Shown here in pieces: positions 1 through 13,895 of a stretch of DNA of 25,439 nt. The notes below the pieces were generated by a model that saw only the letters and a program-made list of their open reading frames with translations, had not been told where the DNA came from and did not search any database. The translations under genes were made by a program, and so were the position numbers. Origin of the DNA: Pyramidobacter sp. GTDB taxonomy: Bacteria; Synergistota; Synergistia; Synergistales; Dethiosulfovibrionaceae. Position 1 is the first letter of the stretch. Each line of letters begins with the position of its first letter. The DNA is taken from contig JAEEUD010000003.1 of NCBI GenBank assembly GCA_016286835.1, positions 1-25,439 of the forward strand. The letters run 5' to 3'.

Positions 1-508
1 GGCTCAGTTCGGCGGCCAGCGCTTCGGCGAAATGGAAGTTTGGGCCCTTCAGGGCTACGGCGCCTCGCACGTGCTTCAGGAAATGCTCACCGTCAAGTCG
101 GACGATATCCGCGGCCGTCTCAAGACCTACGAGCGCATCGTCAAGGGCGAGAACCTCACGCAGCCCGGCGTCCCCGAGAGCTTCAAGGTGCTCGTCAAGG
201 AACTGGAAGGCCTCGGCCTGACCGTCGAGATCGATTACAGCGACGGCACCTCCGGCCCCCTGCAGATCGACGACGATGACGACGGTCCGCGCCGTCCCAG
301 CGACATCGACAGGATCTCCGCGAGCGACCTCAACGACGGCGAACGCCGCGGCGGTCTGTCGGAGTTCGCCGATGAAGCGGACGAGACGGACGGAGAAGGC
401 GAGTCCGTGAGCGGCGAATTCAGCGAAGTCTACGATCCCGCCGAAGCCGAGGAAGAGAACCTGTCCGAAGACGGCGTGCCCGCGGCGGAAGCCGGGGAAG
501 ATGCGTAG
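1..508 (+). CDS. rpoB: RNA polymerase beta subunit, C-terminal part
   Basis: This is the 3' end of the gene for the beta subunit of RNA polymerase, which forms half of the active-site cleft. The reading frame is open from the window edge (first full codon at base 2) and gives 168 residues. The conserved beta C-terminal motifs GGQRFGEMEVWAL and LQEMLTVKSDDI are present, followed by the PESFKVLVKELEGLGL segment that anchors the subunit to beta'. The family normally ends within a few residues of that point. Here about 88 more residues follow, and about a third of them are Asp or Glu, including a run of five Asp. The gene ends in TAG and is followed by rpoC after 99 nt, as in most bacteria. The identity is certain; only the function of the acidic tail is unknown. 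Confidence 0.97.
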   Translation, partial: AQFGGQRFGEMEVWALQGYGASHVLQEMLTVKSDDIRGRLKTYERIVKGENLTQPGVPESFKVLVKELEGLGLTVEIDYSDGTSGPLQIDDDDDGPRRPSDIDRISASDLNDGERRGGLSEFADEADETDGEGESVSGEFSEVYDPAEAEEENLSEDGVPAAEAGEDA

Positions 509-607
509 TCCGTTTCTGCAACGGCACGAACGCCGCGTTTTCTGCATCACATCCGTCGCGAACGATTCGTTTTCGCTTTTGTGCAAAGAAATGGAGTGAT
601 TCTCCTT

Positions 608-5776
<5,169 letters not shown>

Positions 5777-5838
5777 TGAAAAAAGAAAAATCGCAAAAAT
5801 ACTTTAAATAACGTCGAAAAAACTCAATAAATTACGCG

Positions 5839-5880
5839 AAACGGGGCGTGCTAAATGCTTGACATTAGCGCGCCCCGTTT
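5839..5880 (+). terminator. 16-bp inverted repeat after rpoC, possible weak terminator or operator
   Basis: Bases 5839-5854 and 5865-5880 form a 16-bp stem with one G-T wobble and a 10-base loop. The outer half of the stem is GC-rich (ACGGGGCG against CGCCCCGT). The following bases GGTATTATTC are U-rich but not a clean U-tract, so termination would be partial. It is the only terminator-like structure downstream of rpoC. The loop holds a -35 box, so the repeat may equally be a binding site for a regulator of the promoter that overlaps it. Confidence 0.5.
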
Positions 5881-5888
5881 GGTATTAT
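5859..5888 (+). promoter_or_regulatory. Predicted sigma-70 type promoter for the rpsL operon
   Basis: A perfect -35 hexamer TTGACA lies at 5859-5864, and TATTAT (one or two changes from TATAAT, depending on alignment) lies at 5883-5888, with an 18-bp spacer. Transcription would start near 5895 and read through rpsL and onward. The -35 box sits exactly in the loop of the inverted repeat 5839-5880. An A-rich stretch with roughly helically spaced A-tracts lies just upstream. No other comparably good promoter was seen in the window. Confidence 0.72.
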
Positions 5889-5894
5889 TCGTCG

Positions 5895-6193
5895 AGGTCT
5901 TTCGTGCGAGGGTGAACTGTGTCCTTTTATCGGGAACCGCTGTGATTCCAAGGCGCGTTCTTTCCCTCTCGGAAAGGTTATTACGTCTGGACACAGGATG
6001 GTTCGACTGGCGCACTTCATTCGCGCGCTTCGCGAACTTGCGGACGAAGTGCGGCGATACTCTCGAAAGAGGCTGGTTTCTCGCTCGTGCGAAAAGTTCC
6101 AGACAATCCCGGACCGGTGACATCGAACGAAAGACAGCCGAAAGGATTTCGGCAGATTTTATACACTCAAAGTTTTGAGAAGGAGGAAACAGC
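5895..6193 (+). promoter_or_regulatory. Long structured 5' leader of the rpsL operon
   Basis: About 300 nt separate the predicted start of transcription from rpsL. Paired segments are visible along the whole length. CTGTGTCC (5917-5924) pairs with GGACACAG (5989-5996), enclosing a small hairpin at 5961-5975. CGCACTTC (6011-6018) pairs with GAAGTGCG (6046-6053), enclosing TTCGCG/CGCGAA. GCCGAAA (6137-6143) pairs with TTTCGGC (6147-6153) over a 3-base loop and is followed by AGATTTTAT. CTCAA/TTGAG (6166-6179) sits directly before the rpsL ribosome binding site. A 40-codon frame (5998-6120) also lies here. I do not recognise a known riboswitch. An attenuator or a ribosomal-protein binding leader are the likeliest roles. 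Confidence 0.5.
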
Positions 6194-6568
6194 GTGCCAA
6201 CTATCAATCAGCTTGTGCGCAAAGGCCGCACCGCTCCGGTCACGAAATCGGCGTCTCCCGCTCTGCAGAACTCGCCCGTGCGCCGCGGCGTGTGCACCCG
6301 TGTTTACACGGTTACTCCCAAGAAGCCCAACTCGGCTCTTCGTAAGGTCGCCCGTGTCCGTCTGACCAACGGGATCGAGGTTACATCCTACATCCCCGGC
6401 GTCGGTCATAACCTTCAGGAGCACTCTGTCGTGCTCGTGCGCGGCGGCCGTGTCAAGGACCTTCCCGGCGTCCGCTACCACATCGTCCGCGGGACTCTCG
6501 ACTGCGGCGGCGTTGCCGATCGCAAGCGCAGCCGTTCCAAGTACGGCGCCCGCCGTCCGAAGAACTAG
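6194..6568 (+). CDS. rpsL: Ribosomal protein S12
   Basis: S12 sits at the decoding centre of the 30S subunit and helps monitor codon-anticodon pairing. The 124-residue product begins at GTG 6194, preceded by a strong AAGGAGGA site at 6180-6187. The conserved TPKKPNSALRK segment (residues 41-51) and the GGRVKDLPGVRYH segment are intact. Lysines K43, K44 and the later loop lysine, positions where changes give streptomycin resistance in other bacteria, are the wild-type residues, so a streptomycin-sensitive form is expected. It is the first gene after the promoter at 5859-5888, and rpsG follows after 19 nt. Ending in TAG, it has the normal family length and shows nothing unusual. Confidence 0.98.
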   Translation: MPTINQLVRKGRTAPVTKSASPALQNSPVRRGVCTRVYTVTPKKPNSALRKVARVRLTNGIEVTSYIPGVGHNLQEHSVVLVRGGRVKDLPGVRYHIVRGTLDCGGVADRKRSRSKYGARRPKN

Positions 6569-6587
6569 TTTTTAAGGGGGAAATCAA

Positions 6588-7058
6588 ATGCCGCGCAAAG
6601 GGCATATCAAAAGACGTGAGACGCTTGCCGACGCAACCTACGGCAGCACTGTTATCACGAAGTTCATCAACACTCTGATGCTTGACGGCAAGAAGAGCAC
6701 CGCCGAAGGCATCATGTACGGCGCGCTGGAGCGCGCTTCCGAAAAGCTCAAGGTCGAGCCCATGGCCCTCTTCGAGAAGGCGATGGAGAACGTCAAGCCC
6801 GCGGTCGAGGTCCGTTCCCGCCGCGTCGGCGGCGCCACCTACCAGGTGCCCGTCGAGGTCGCGCCCGCGCGCGCTCAGGCTCTGGCGATCCGCTGGATCA
6901 TCTCCTATGCCCGCGGCAAGAAGGGCATGCCCATGGCCGAGCGCCTTGCCCGCGAGCTGATGGACGCCTACAACAACGAAGGCAGCTCCGTCAAGAAGCG
7001 TGAAGATACGCATAAGATGGCCGAGGCCAACCGCGCCTTCGCTCACTACCGCTGGTAA
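6588..7058 (+). CDS. rpsG: Ribosomal protein S7
   Basis: S7 nucleates assembly of the 30S head by binding the 3' major domain of 16S rRNA and lines the tRNA exit site. The 156-residue product starts at ATG 6588 with AAGGGGG seven bases upstream. It carries the family signature VKPAVEVRSRRVGGATYQVP in the middle and the KKREDTHKMAEANRAFAHYRW type C-terminus. Length is that of typical bacterial S7. It lies between rpsL and fusA with gaps of 19 and 24 nt, which is the classical str operon order. In E. coli S7 represses its own operon by binding the rpsL-rpsG spacer; here that spacer is too short to show a comparable structure, so any feedback would have to act elsewhere, such as in the long leader. 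Confidence 0.98.
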   Translation: MPRKGHIKRRETLADATYGSTVITKFINTLMLDGKKSTAEGIMYGALERASEKLKVEPMALFEKAMENVKPAVEVRSRRVGGATYQVPVEVAPARAQALAIRWIISYARGKKGMPMAERLARELMDAYNNEGSSVKKREDTHKMAEANRAFAHYRW

Positions 7059-7082
7059 TTTTCAGCAGTCTGGTGAATTCTT

Positions 7083-9170
7083 ATGCTGACGAAAGATCTT
7101 TCCAAGATCCGTAACATTGGCATCGCGGCCCACATCGACGCCGGCAAGACGACGACCTCCGAGCGAATCCTGTTCTTCACGGGCGTGAACTACAAGATCG
7201 GTGAGGTTCACGACGGCGCTGCGACGATGGACTGGATGGCTCAGGAGCGTGAGCGCGGCATCACGATCACCTCGGCGGCCATCACCTGCCAGTGGAAGGA
7301 TTGCTACATCAACCTGATTGACACTCCCGGCCACGTAGATTTTACCGTTGAAGTCGAGCGCTCCCTGCGCGTCCTTGACGGAGCCGTGTCCGTGTTCTGC
7401 GCCGTCGGCGGCGTCGAGCCGCAGTCCGAGACGGTGTGGCGTCAGGCTGACAAGTACAAGGTTCCCCGCGTCGCCTTCATCAACAAGATGGACCGCGTCG
7501 GCGCGAACTTCCTGAACGTCGTCGAGCAGATCCACGACCGCCTTGGCGCCCGCGCCGTGCCGGTCGTTCTGCCCATCGGAGCCGAAGAGTCGTTCCAGGG
7601 CATCGTCGACCTGATCCAGATGAAGGAAGTCGTTTACCTCGACGAGACGGGCGCGCATCCCGAGCTTCGCGACGTTCCCGCCGACATGGCCGAGGAAGCG
7701 AAGATGTACCGCGATCACCTGATCGAGCAGCTCGGCGACGTCGATGACGAGATCATGACGCTGGTCCTTGAGGACAAGGAGCCCACGGTCGAGCAGATCA
7801 AGGCGGCCATCCGCCGTCAGACGATCGCGCTCAACTTCGTTCCCTGCTTCTGCGGCAGCGCTTTCAAGAACAAGGGCATCCAGCCCCTGCTTGACGCCGT
7901 TGTGGATTACCTGCCCAGCCCGCTTGACGTTCCCGCGGTCGAAGGCACGTCGCCCGACGACGAGACGAAGACCGTCGAGCGTCATGCCAGTCTCGACGAG
8001 CCCGTTTCGGCTCTGGCGTTCAAGATCGCCGTCGATCCGTTCGTCGGCCGCCTGACGTTCTGCCGCATCTACTCCGGTATGCTCCGCGCCGGCGACACGC
8101 TGTACAACCCCTCCAGCCGCAAGCGCGAGCGCATCGGCCGCATCCTTCTGATGCACTCCAACAAGCGCATCGACATCGAGGACGCCAGCGCCGGCATGAT
8201 CGTGGCGCTGCCCAGCCTCAAGAACACCCGCACGGGCGACACGCTCTGCGACGAGAACAACCCCGTCGTGCTCGAGAGCCTGACCTTCCCCGCGCCGGTC
8301 ATCACGCTGGCCGTTGAGCCTGCCACGACCGACGACAAGGCCAAGCTGGCCAAGGGCCTGATCGCCCTGGCCGACGAGGATCCCACGTTCGTCGTCAAGG
8401 ACAACGAGGAGACCGGTCAGACCACCATCTCCGGCATGGGCGAGCTTCACCTCGACATCATCGTCGATCGTCTGCGCCGCGAGTTCGGCGTGCACGTCAA
8501 CGTCGGCGCGCCTCAGGTCGCCTACCGCGAAGCCATTCTCAACAGAGTGGAGCGCGTGCAGGGCAAGTTCGTCCGCCAGAGCGGCGGTCACGGACAGTAC
8601 GGCGACTGCGTCATCAACATGGAGCCGCTTCCCGATGGTCAGGAAGGCTTCGTGTTCGAGGACGACATCGTCGGCGGCGTGATCCCGCGCGAGTTCATCC
8701 CCGCCTGCCAGAAGGGCTTCGAAGAGGCCATGGGCAGCGGCGTGCTCGGCGGCTTCCCCGTCATCGGCGTGAAGGTCGAACTGGTCTACGGAAGCTACCA
8801 CGAAGTCGACTCCTCGGAAATGGCGTTCAAGATCGCCGCTTCGATGGCTTTCAAGGAGGCCATGAAGAAGGCCAGCCCCACGCTGATGGAGCCGATCATG
8901 TCGGTCGAAGTCGTGACCCCCGAGGATTACGTCGGCGACGTCATGGGCGACCTTTCCTCGCGCCGCGGCCGCGTGGACGGCATGGAAATGCGTGCCAACG
9001 CCCGCGCCATCAAGGCCTTCGTGCCGCTCGGCGAGATGTTCGGTTACGCCACCGACCTGAGAAGCAAGACTTCCGGCCGTGCGAACTACACGATGCAGTT
9101 TGACCACTACGAGCCCGTTCCCAGAAACGTTGCCGATACGATCCTCGGCAATACGGACGGCAAGAAATAA
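7083..9170 (+). CDS. fusA: Elongation factor G
   Basis: EF-G is the GTPase that drives translocation of tRNAs and mRNA and, with RRF, splits post-termination ribosomes. The product has 695 residues, normal for the canonical factor. GTP-binding motifs are AHIDAGKTT (16-24), DTPGH (80-84) and NKMD (134-137). Later landmarks are SGMGELHLDI in domain III, GGVIPREFIPA in domain IV and MGDLSSRRGRVDGME in domain V. ATG 7083 is preceded by GGTGA at 7072-7076, a weaker ribosome binding site than its neighbours have. Codon use is strongly biased to C-ending codons, as expected for an abundant protein. It lies 34 nt before tuf. There is no sign of a second, specialised EF-G here. Confidence 0.98.
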   Translation: MLTKDLSKIRNIGIAAHIDAGKTTTSERILFFTGVNYKIGEVHDGAATMDWMAQERERGITITSAAITCQWKDCYINLIDTPGHVDFTVEVERSLRVLDGAVSVFCAVGGVEPQSETVWRQADKYKVPRVAFINKMDRVGANFLNVVEQIHDRLGARAVPVVLPIGAEESFQGIVDLIQMKEVVYLDETGAHPELRDVPADMAEEAKMYRDHLIEQLGDVDDEIMTLVLEDKEPTVEQIKAAIRRQTIALNFVPCFCGSAFKNKGIQPLLDAVVDYLPSPLDVPAVEGTSPDDETKTVERHASLDEPVSALAFKIAVDPFVGRLTFCRIYSGMLRAGDTLYNPSSRKRERIGRILLMHSNKRIDIEDASAGMIVALPSLKNTRTGDTLCDENNPVVLESLTFPAPVITLAVEPATTDDKAKLAKGLIALADEDPTFVVKDNEETGQTTISGMGELHLDIIVDRLRREFGVHVNVGAPQVAYREAILNRVERVQGKFVRQSGGHGQYGDCVINMEPLPDGQEGFVFEDDIVGGVIPREFIPACQKGFEEAMGSGVLGGFPVIGVKVELVYGSYHEVDSSEMAFKIAASMAFKEAMKKASPTLMEPIMSVEVVTPEDYVGDVMGDLSSRRGRVDGMEMRANARAIKAFVPLGEMFGYATDLRSKTSGRANYTMQFDHYEPVPRNVADTILGNTDGKK

Positions 9171-9204
9171 GACTTCATAGGAACAACCTAGGGAGGAAAA
9201 TAAA

Positions 9205-10404
<1,200 letters not shown>

Positions 10405-10418
10405 GCGGAGGAATCAAC

Positions 10419-10724
10419 GTGTCTAAAAAGATCAGAATCCGCCTCAAGGCGTTTGACCATCGTGTGCTTGATACTTCGGCGTCTCAGATCGCCGAGACAG
10501 CGAAGCGCAGCGGCGCGACCGTTGCCGGTCCTATCCCGCTGCCCACTGAGATCAACAAGTTCTGCATCCTTACCTCGCCCCACGTCAACAAGGACGCCCG
10601 CGAGCATTATGAGATGAGAACGCACAAGCGTCTGATCGACATCGTCAATCCGACGCAGAAAACGATGGAAGCATTGATGCAGCTTAATCTTCCCTCTGGT
10701 GTTGACATCCAGATCAAGCTCTAA
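10419..10724 (+). CDS. rpsJ: Ribosomal protein S10
   Basis: S10 is a 30S head protein that also acts as NusE, pairing with NusB and NusG in antitermination and transcription-translation coupling. The 101-residue product starts at GTG 10419 after a GCGGAGGA site. The conserved segments KIRIRLKAFDH, GPIPLPT, SPHVNKDAREHYEMRTHKRLIDI and the C-terminal LPSGVDIQIKL are present (read here as separate pieces of the normal fold). It is the first gene of the S10 block and follows tuf by 14 nt, so there is no room for the long S10 leader that carries L4 control in E. coli. An 80-nt spacer with a strong hairpin follows before rplC. Confidence 0.98.
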   Translation: MSKKIRIRLKAFDHRVLDTSASQIAETAKRSGATVAGPIPLPTEINKFCILTSPHVNKDAREHYEMRTHKRLIDIVNPTQKTMEALMQLNLPSGVDIQIKL

Positions 10725-10726
10725 AC

Positions 10727-10784
10727 GAGCGGGAAGCTCTTAAAGCCATAAAAGCTGAATCTCCCCCGCGGGGGAGCTCTGAGC
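10727..10784 (+). promoter_or_regulatory. Hairpins in the rpsJ-rplC spacer
   Basis: The 80-nt spacer contains a small GAGC/GCTC hairpin (10727-10739) and a perfect palindrome CTCCCCCGCGGGGGAG at 10761-10776, which folds as six GC-rich pairs over a CGCG loop and may extend through GCT/AGC at 10754-10756 and 10782-10784. No U-tract follows, so it is not an intrinsic terminator. It could mark an RNA processing site or a ribosomal-protein target that sets rplC-rplD output. Confidence 0.4.
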
Positions 10785-10804
10785 AAAGGAGAGTGTATTG
10801 TAAT

Positions 10805-11431
10805 ATGAGTCTTGGTATTCTTGGACAGAAGCTGGGCATGACCCGCATCTTCAATGAGGCCGGTCAGTCTGTCCCGGTGACTGTCGTTGCCGCTGGTCCC
10901 TGCCCCGTGGTTGAAGTCCGCACCCCTGAGAAGAACGGTTACAGCGCCGTTCTGCTGGGATTCGGCGAGCGCAAGGCCCACAAGGTCACGAAGCCCATGA
11001 AGGGTCAGTTCGAGCGCGCCGGCGTGGCTCCCTGCCGCTGGCTTCGCGAGTTCCGCATCGACAACGCCGCCGACTACAAGGTCGGTTCGACGATCGACGT
11101 GACGGTCTTTGCCGAAGGCGAAGCCGTGAGCGTGACCGGCACCAGCAAGGGTAAGGGATTCGCGGGCGTCATGAAGCGCTACAACTTCGGCGGCCTCCAG
11201 GCCACCCACGGCGTGTCCGTTTCGCACCGTAAGCCCGCTTCCAGCGGCGCCAGCAGCTATCCCAGCCACGTCTTCAAGGGCAAAACGATGCCCGGACAGA
11301 TGGGCAACGAGCGCGTGACCATTAAAAATCTGACCGTCGTCGCAGTTGACAAGGAGAACAACCTCCTTCTCATCAAGGGTGCGGTTCCCGGCGCCAAAAA
11401 CGGTCTCGTCCTGGTTCGTAAGCAGGGCTAG
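10805..11431 (+). CDS. rplC: Ribosomal protein L3
   Basis: L3 binds the 3' end region of 23S rRNA early in 50S assembly and reaches towards the peptidyl transferase centre. I chose ATG 10805, giving 208 residues beginning MSLGILGQKLGMT, because AAGGAG at 10786-10791 lies 13 nt upstream; the in-frame GTG at 10793 is only one base from that site and would add four unconserved residues. Family segments GKGFAGVMKRY, THGVSVSHRKP and KTMPGQMGNERVT are present. The gene is 21 nt ahead of rplD. It is preceded by the hairpin-bearing spacer after rpsJ, which makes it the first gene of a possible separately tuned segment of the operon. Confidence 0.97.
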   Translation: MSLGILGQKLGMTRIFNEAGQSVPVTVVAAGPCPVVEVRTPEKNGYSAVLLGFGERKAHKVTKPMKGQFERAGVAPCRWLREFRIDNAADYKVGSTIDVTVFAEGEAVSVTGTSKGKGFAGVMKRYNFGGLQATHGVSVSHRKPASSGASSYPSHVFKGKTMPGQMGNERVTIKNLTVVAVDKENNLLLIKGAVPGAKNGLVLVRKQG

Positions 11432-11451
11432 ACTGAAGGAGGATCAACGAA

Positions 11452-12075
11452 ATGCCTGTTATCAAGATGCTGAATATCAGCGGAGAAGTTGTCGGGGAGA
11501 AGACCCTCTCTGACGAAGTCTTCGGCGCTCCTGTTCATGTCTCTGCGATGCACCAGGTCGTCGTCGCCCAGCTGGCCAACGCCAGACAGGGAACGGCCAG
11601 TGCGAAGATGCGCGGAGAGGTGCGCGGCGGCGGCAAAAAACCCTGGAAGCAGAAGCACACCGGCCGTGCCCGCGCGGGCAGCAGCCGTTCGCCTCTGTGG
11701 GTCGGCGGCGGTGTCGTTCATGGCCCCAAGCCCCGCTCGTACTTCCTGAAAGTCAATAAGAAAGTTCGCGCTCTGGCCATGCGCAGCGCTCTTTCCATGA
11801 GAGTCCTTGAGCAGTCGCTCTGCGGCGTTGAGAACTTCGGTCTGGAAGCGCCTTCGACGAAGAAGATGAAAGCCTTCATCGACACGCTGAACGCCAAGAA
11901 GGTCCTCTTCCTGCTCGACGCCAGAGACGAAAACGTCGTCAAATCCGCCAGCAACATCCCCGGTGCGAAGGTTTTGCACGTTGACAGCATCAACGTTCTT
12001 GATCTGGTTCATCACGATCACGTGGTGGCGACGCCCGCGGTGCTTCAGAAACTTGAGGAGGTGTACGCCCGATGA
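11452..12075 (+). CDS. rplD: Ribosomal protein L4
   Basis: L4 is an early-assembly 50S protein whose loop lines the peptide exit tunnel. The product has 207 residues and starts at ATG 11452 behind a full AAGGAGGATCA site. The tunnel loop (GGGKKPWKQKHTGRARAGS then SPLWVGGGVVHGP) is intact, as is the globular C-terminal half with DSINVLDLVHHD. In E. coli L4 represses the S10 operon through the leader and binds RNase E; no equivalent target leader lies before rpsJ here. The last codons contain GAGGAGGTG, which serves as the ribosome binding site for rplW, and the two genes overlap by four bases (ATGA), so their translation is probably coupled. It is one of only two genes in the window ending in TGA. 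Confidence 0.98.
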   Translation: MPVIKMLNISGEVVGEKTLSDEVFGAPVHVSAMHQVVVAQLANARQGTASAKMRGEVRGGGKKPWKQKHTGRARAGSSRSPLWVGGGVVHGPKPRSYFLKVNKKVRALAMRSALSMRVLEQSLCGVENFGLEAPSTKKMKAFIDTLNAKKVLFLLDARDENVVKSASNIPGAKVLHVDSINVLDLVHHDHVVATPAVLQKLEEVYAR

Positions 12076-12368
12076 ATCTCGTTGCACATGACATCATCAT
12101 TCGTCCTGTGGTGACTGAAAAGAGCAGCCGCATGATGGAACTGAACAAGTACACCTTTGAAGTTCATCCCATGGCGAACAAGATCGAGATCCGCAAGGCT
12201 GTCGAAGTGGTCTTCAAGGTGAAAGTGAAGAGCGTTCACACGATCAAGGTCCATTCCAAGCCCAAGCGCATGGGCGCCTTTCTTGGCAAAAGCCGCTCGT
12301 GGAAGAAAGCCATCATCACGCTGGCCGAGGGAGAACACATCCAGTTCTTCGAAGGCGCCGGCGCGTAG
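12072..12368 (+). CDS. rplW: Ribosomal protein L23
   Basis: L23 lies at the exit of the peptide tunnel and is the docking point for trigger factor and the signal recognition particle. The 98-residue product contains the family start DIIIRPVVTEKS, the KIEIRKAVEVVFKVKV strand-helix region and the GRSW-like basic segment rendered here as GKSRSWKKA. The start ATG overlaps the rplD stop in ATGA, and its ribosome binding site lies inside rplD. The gene ends with tandem in-frame stops TAG TGA, and rplB follows after 19 nt. Length and content are ordinary for bacteria. Confidence 0.97.
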   Translation: MNLVAHDIIIRPVVTEKSSRMMELNKYTFEVHPMANKIEIRKAVEVVFKVKVKSVHTIKVHSKPKRMGAFLGKSRSWKKAIITLAEGEHIQFFEGAGA

Positions 12369-12387
12369 TGATTGGAGGAAATAGAAA

Positions 12388-13218
<831 letters not shown>

Positions 13219-13241
13219 TAGGGTAAGGGAGGACAAAAGAA

Positions 13242-13538
13242 ATGGCACGTTCTGCTAAAAAAGGACCCTACGTCGAGGCGAGACTCCTCAAGAGGGTCGA
13301 GGAACTCAACGAAAGCGGCGCCAAGAAGGTTCTGAAGACCTGGTCGCGCGCTTCCATGATCGTTCCTCCGATGGTTGGACATACGATCGCGGTCCACAAC
13401 GGCCGCACCCATGTTCCTGTTTACGTCAGCGAGAACATGATCGGACACAAGCTTGGAGAGTTCTCTCTGACCAGACGCTTTACCGGCCACGCCGGCCAGG
13501 AGCGCTCTGTTCCGACGGCTCCCAAGGCTGGTAAGTAA
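13242..13538 (+). CDS. rpsS: Ribosomal protein S19
   Basis: S19 forms a complex with S13 in the 30S head and contacts the A- and P-site tRNAs and bridge B1a. The 98-residue product starts at ATG 13242 behind AAGGGAGGA. Typical segments are ARSAKKGPYV at the start, WSRASMIVPPMVGHTIAVHNG in the centre (with the RAS...IVP signature) and SENMIGHKLGEFSLTR near the end. It sits between rplB and rplV in the standard S10 order, with a 14-nt gap to rplV. The length is slightly above the E. coli protein (92 residues) because of a short basic C-terminal extension. Confidence 0.98.
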   Translation: MARSAKKGPYVEARLLKRVEELNESGAKKVLKTWSRASMIVPPMVGHTIAVHNGRTHVPVYVSENMIGHKLGEFSLTRRFTGHAGQERSVPTAPKAGK

Positions 13539-13552
13539 AGGGGGACATTGAC

Positions 13553-13882
13553 GTGCAGGCTTATGCAGTTGCCAAGGCGGTTCGTATTTCGCCTTTCAAA
13601 GTTCGTCAGGTGCTGCCTCTGATTCGCGGCAAGAAAGTCGGAGATGCCATGATGGCTCTTCGCTACACCCCGAAGAAAGCGGCCCGCCTTGTTGAAAAAG
13701 TGCTCAAGAGCGCCGTCGCCAACGCCGAGTTCAACTACGGCATGGATGTCGAGAAGCTCAAAGTCGTCGAAGCCAAGGCCGACCAGGGCCCCAGCATGAA
13801 GCGCTTCCGTCCCGTTTCGATGGGCCGCGCTCACGCCTATGTTCACCGTACCAGTCACATCACTGTGACGGTTGCCGAGTAA
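13553..13882 (+). CDS. rplV: Ribosomal protein L22
   Basis: L22 has a globular domain on the 50S surface and a long beta-hairpin that, with L4, forms the constriction of the peptide tunnel; changes in the hairpin give macrolide resistance. The 109-residue product starts at GTG 13553, seven bases after AAAGGGGGA. The conserved start VRISPFKVRQV and the hairpin region ending in FRPVSMGRAHAYVHRTSHITV are complete with no insertion or deletion evident. The TAA stop forms part of TAAGGAGG, the ribosome binding site for rpsC, which starts 13 nt downstream. Confidence 0.97.
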   Translation: MQAYAVAKAVRISPFKVRQVLPLIRGKKVGDAMMALRYTPKKAARLVEKVLKSAVANAEFNYGMDVEKLKVVEAKADQGPSMKRFRPVSMGRAHAYVHRTSHITVTVAE

Positions 13883-13895
13883 GGAGGAATGACTG

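Noticed and set aside
581..607. GTG 581 as the rpoC start
   Set aside because: No ribosome binding site precedes it and the added nine residues are not family-like; GGAG at 593-596 supports ATG 608.
5848..5871. Inverted repeat with TTAGC arms considered as a CIRCE (HrcA) operator
   Set aside because: CIRCE has TTAGCACTC first and GAGTGCTAA second; here the arms are in the opposite order and the loop is 10, not 9, bases.
5855..6178. 107-codon forward frame across the rpsL promoter and leader
   Set aside because: It would begin upstream of the predicted transcription start, inside the hairpin loop, has no ribosome binding site and no family-like sequence; the region reads better as promoter and structured leader.
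10761..10776. Palindrome after rpsJ considered as an intrinsic terminator
   Set aside because: It is followed by CTCTGAGCAAAGG with no U-tract, and the operon continues in the same direction.
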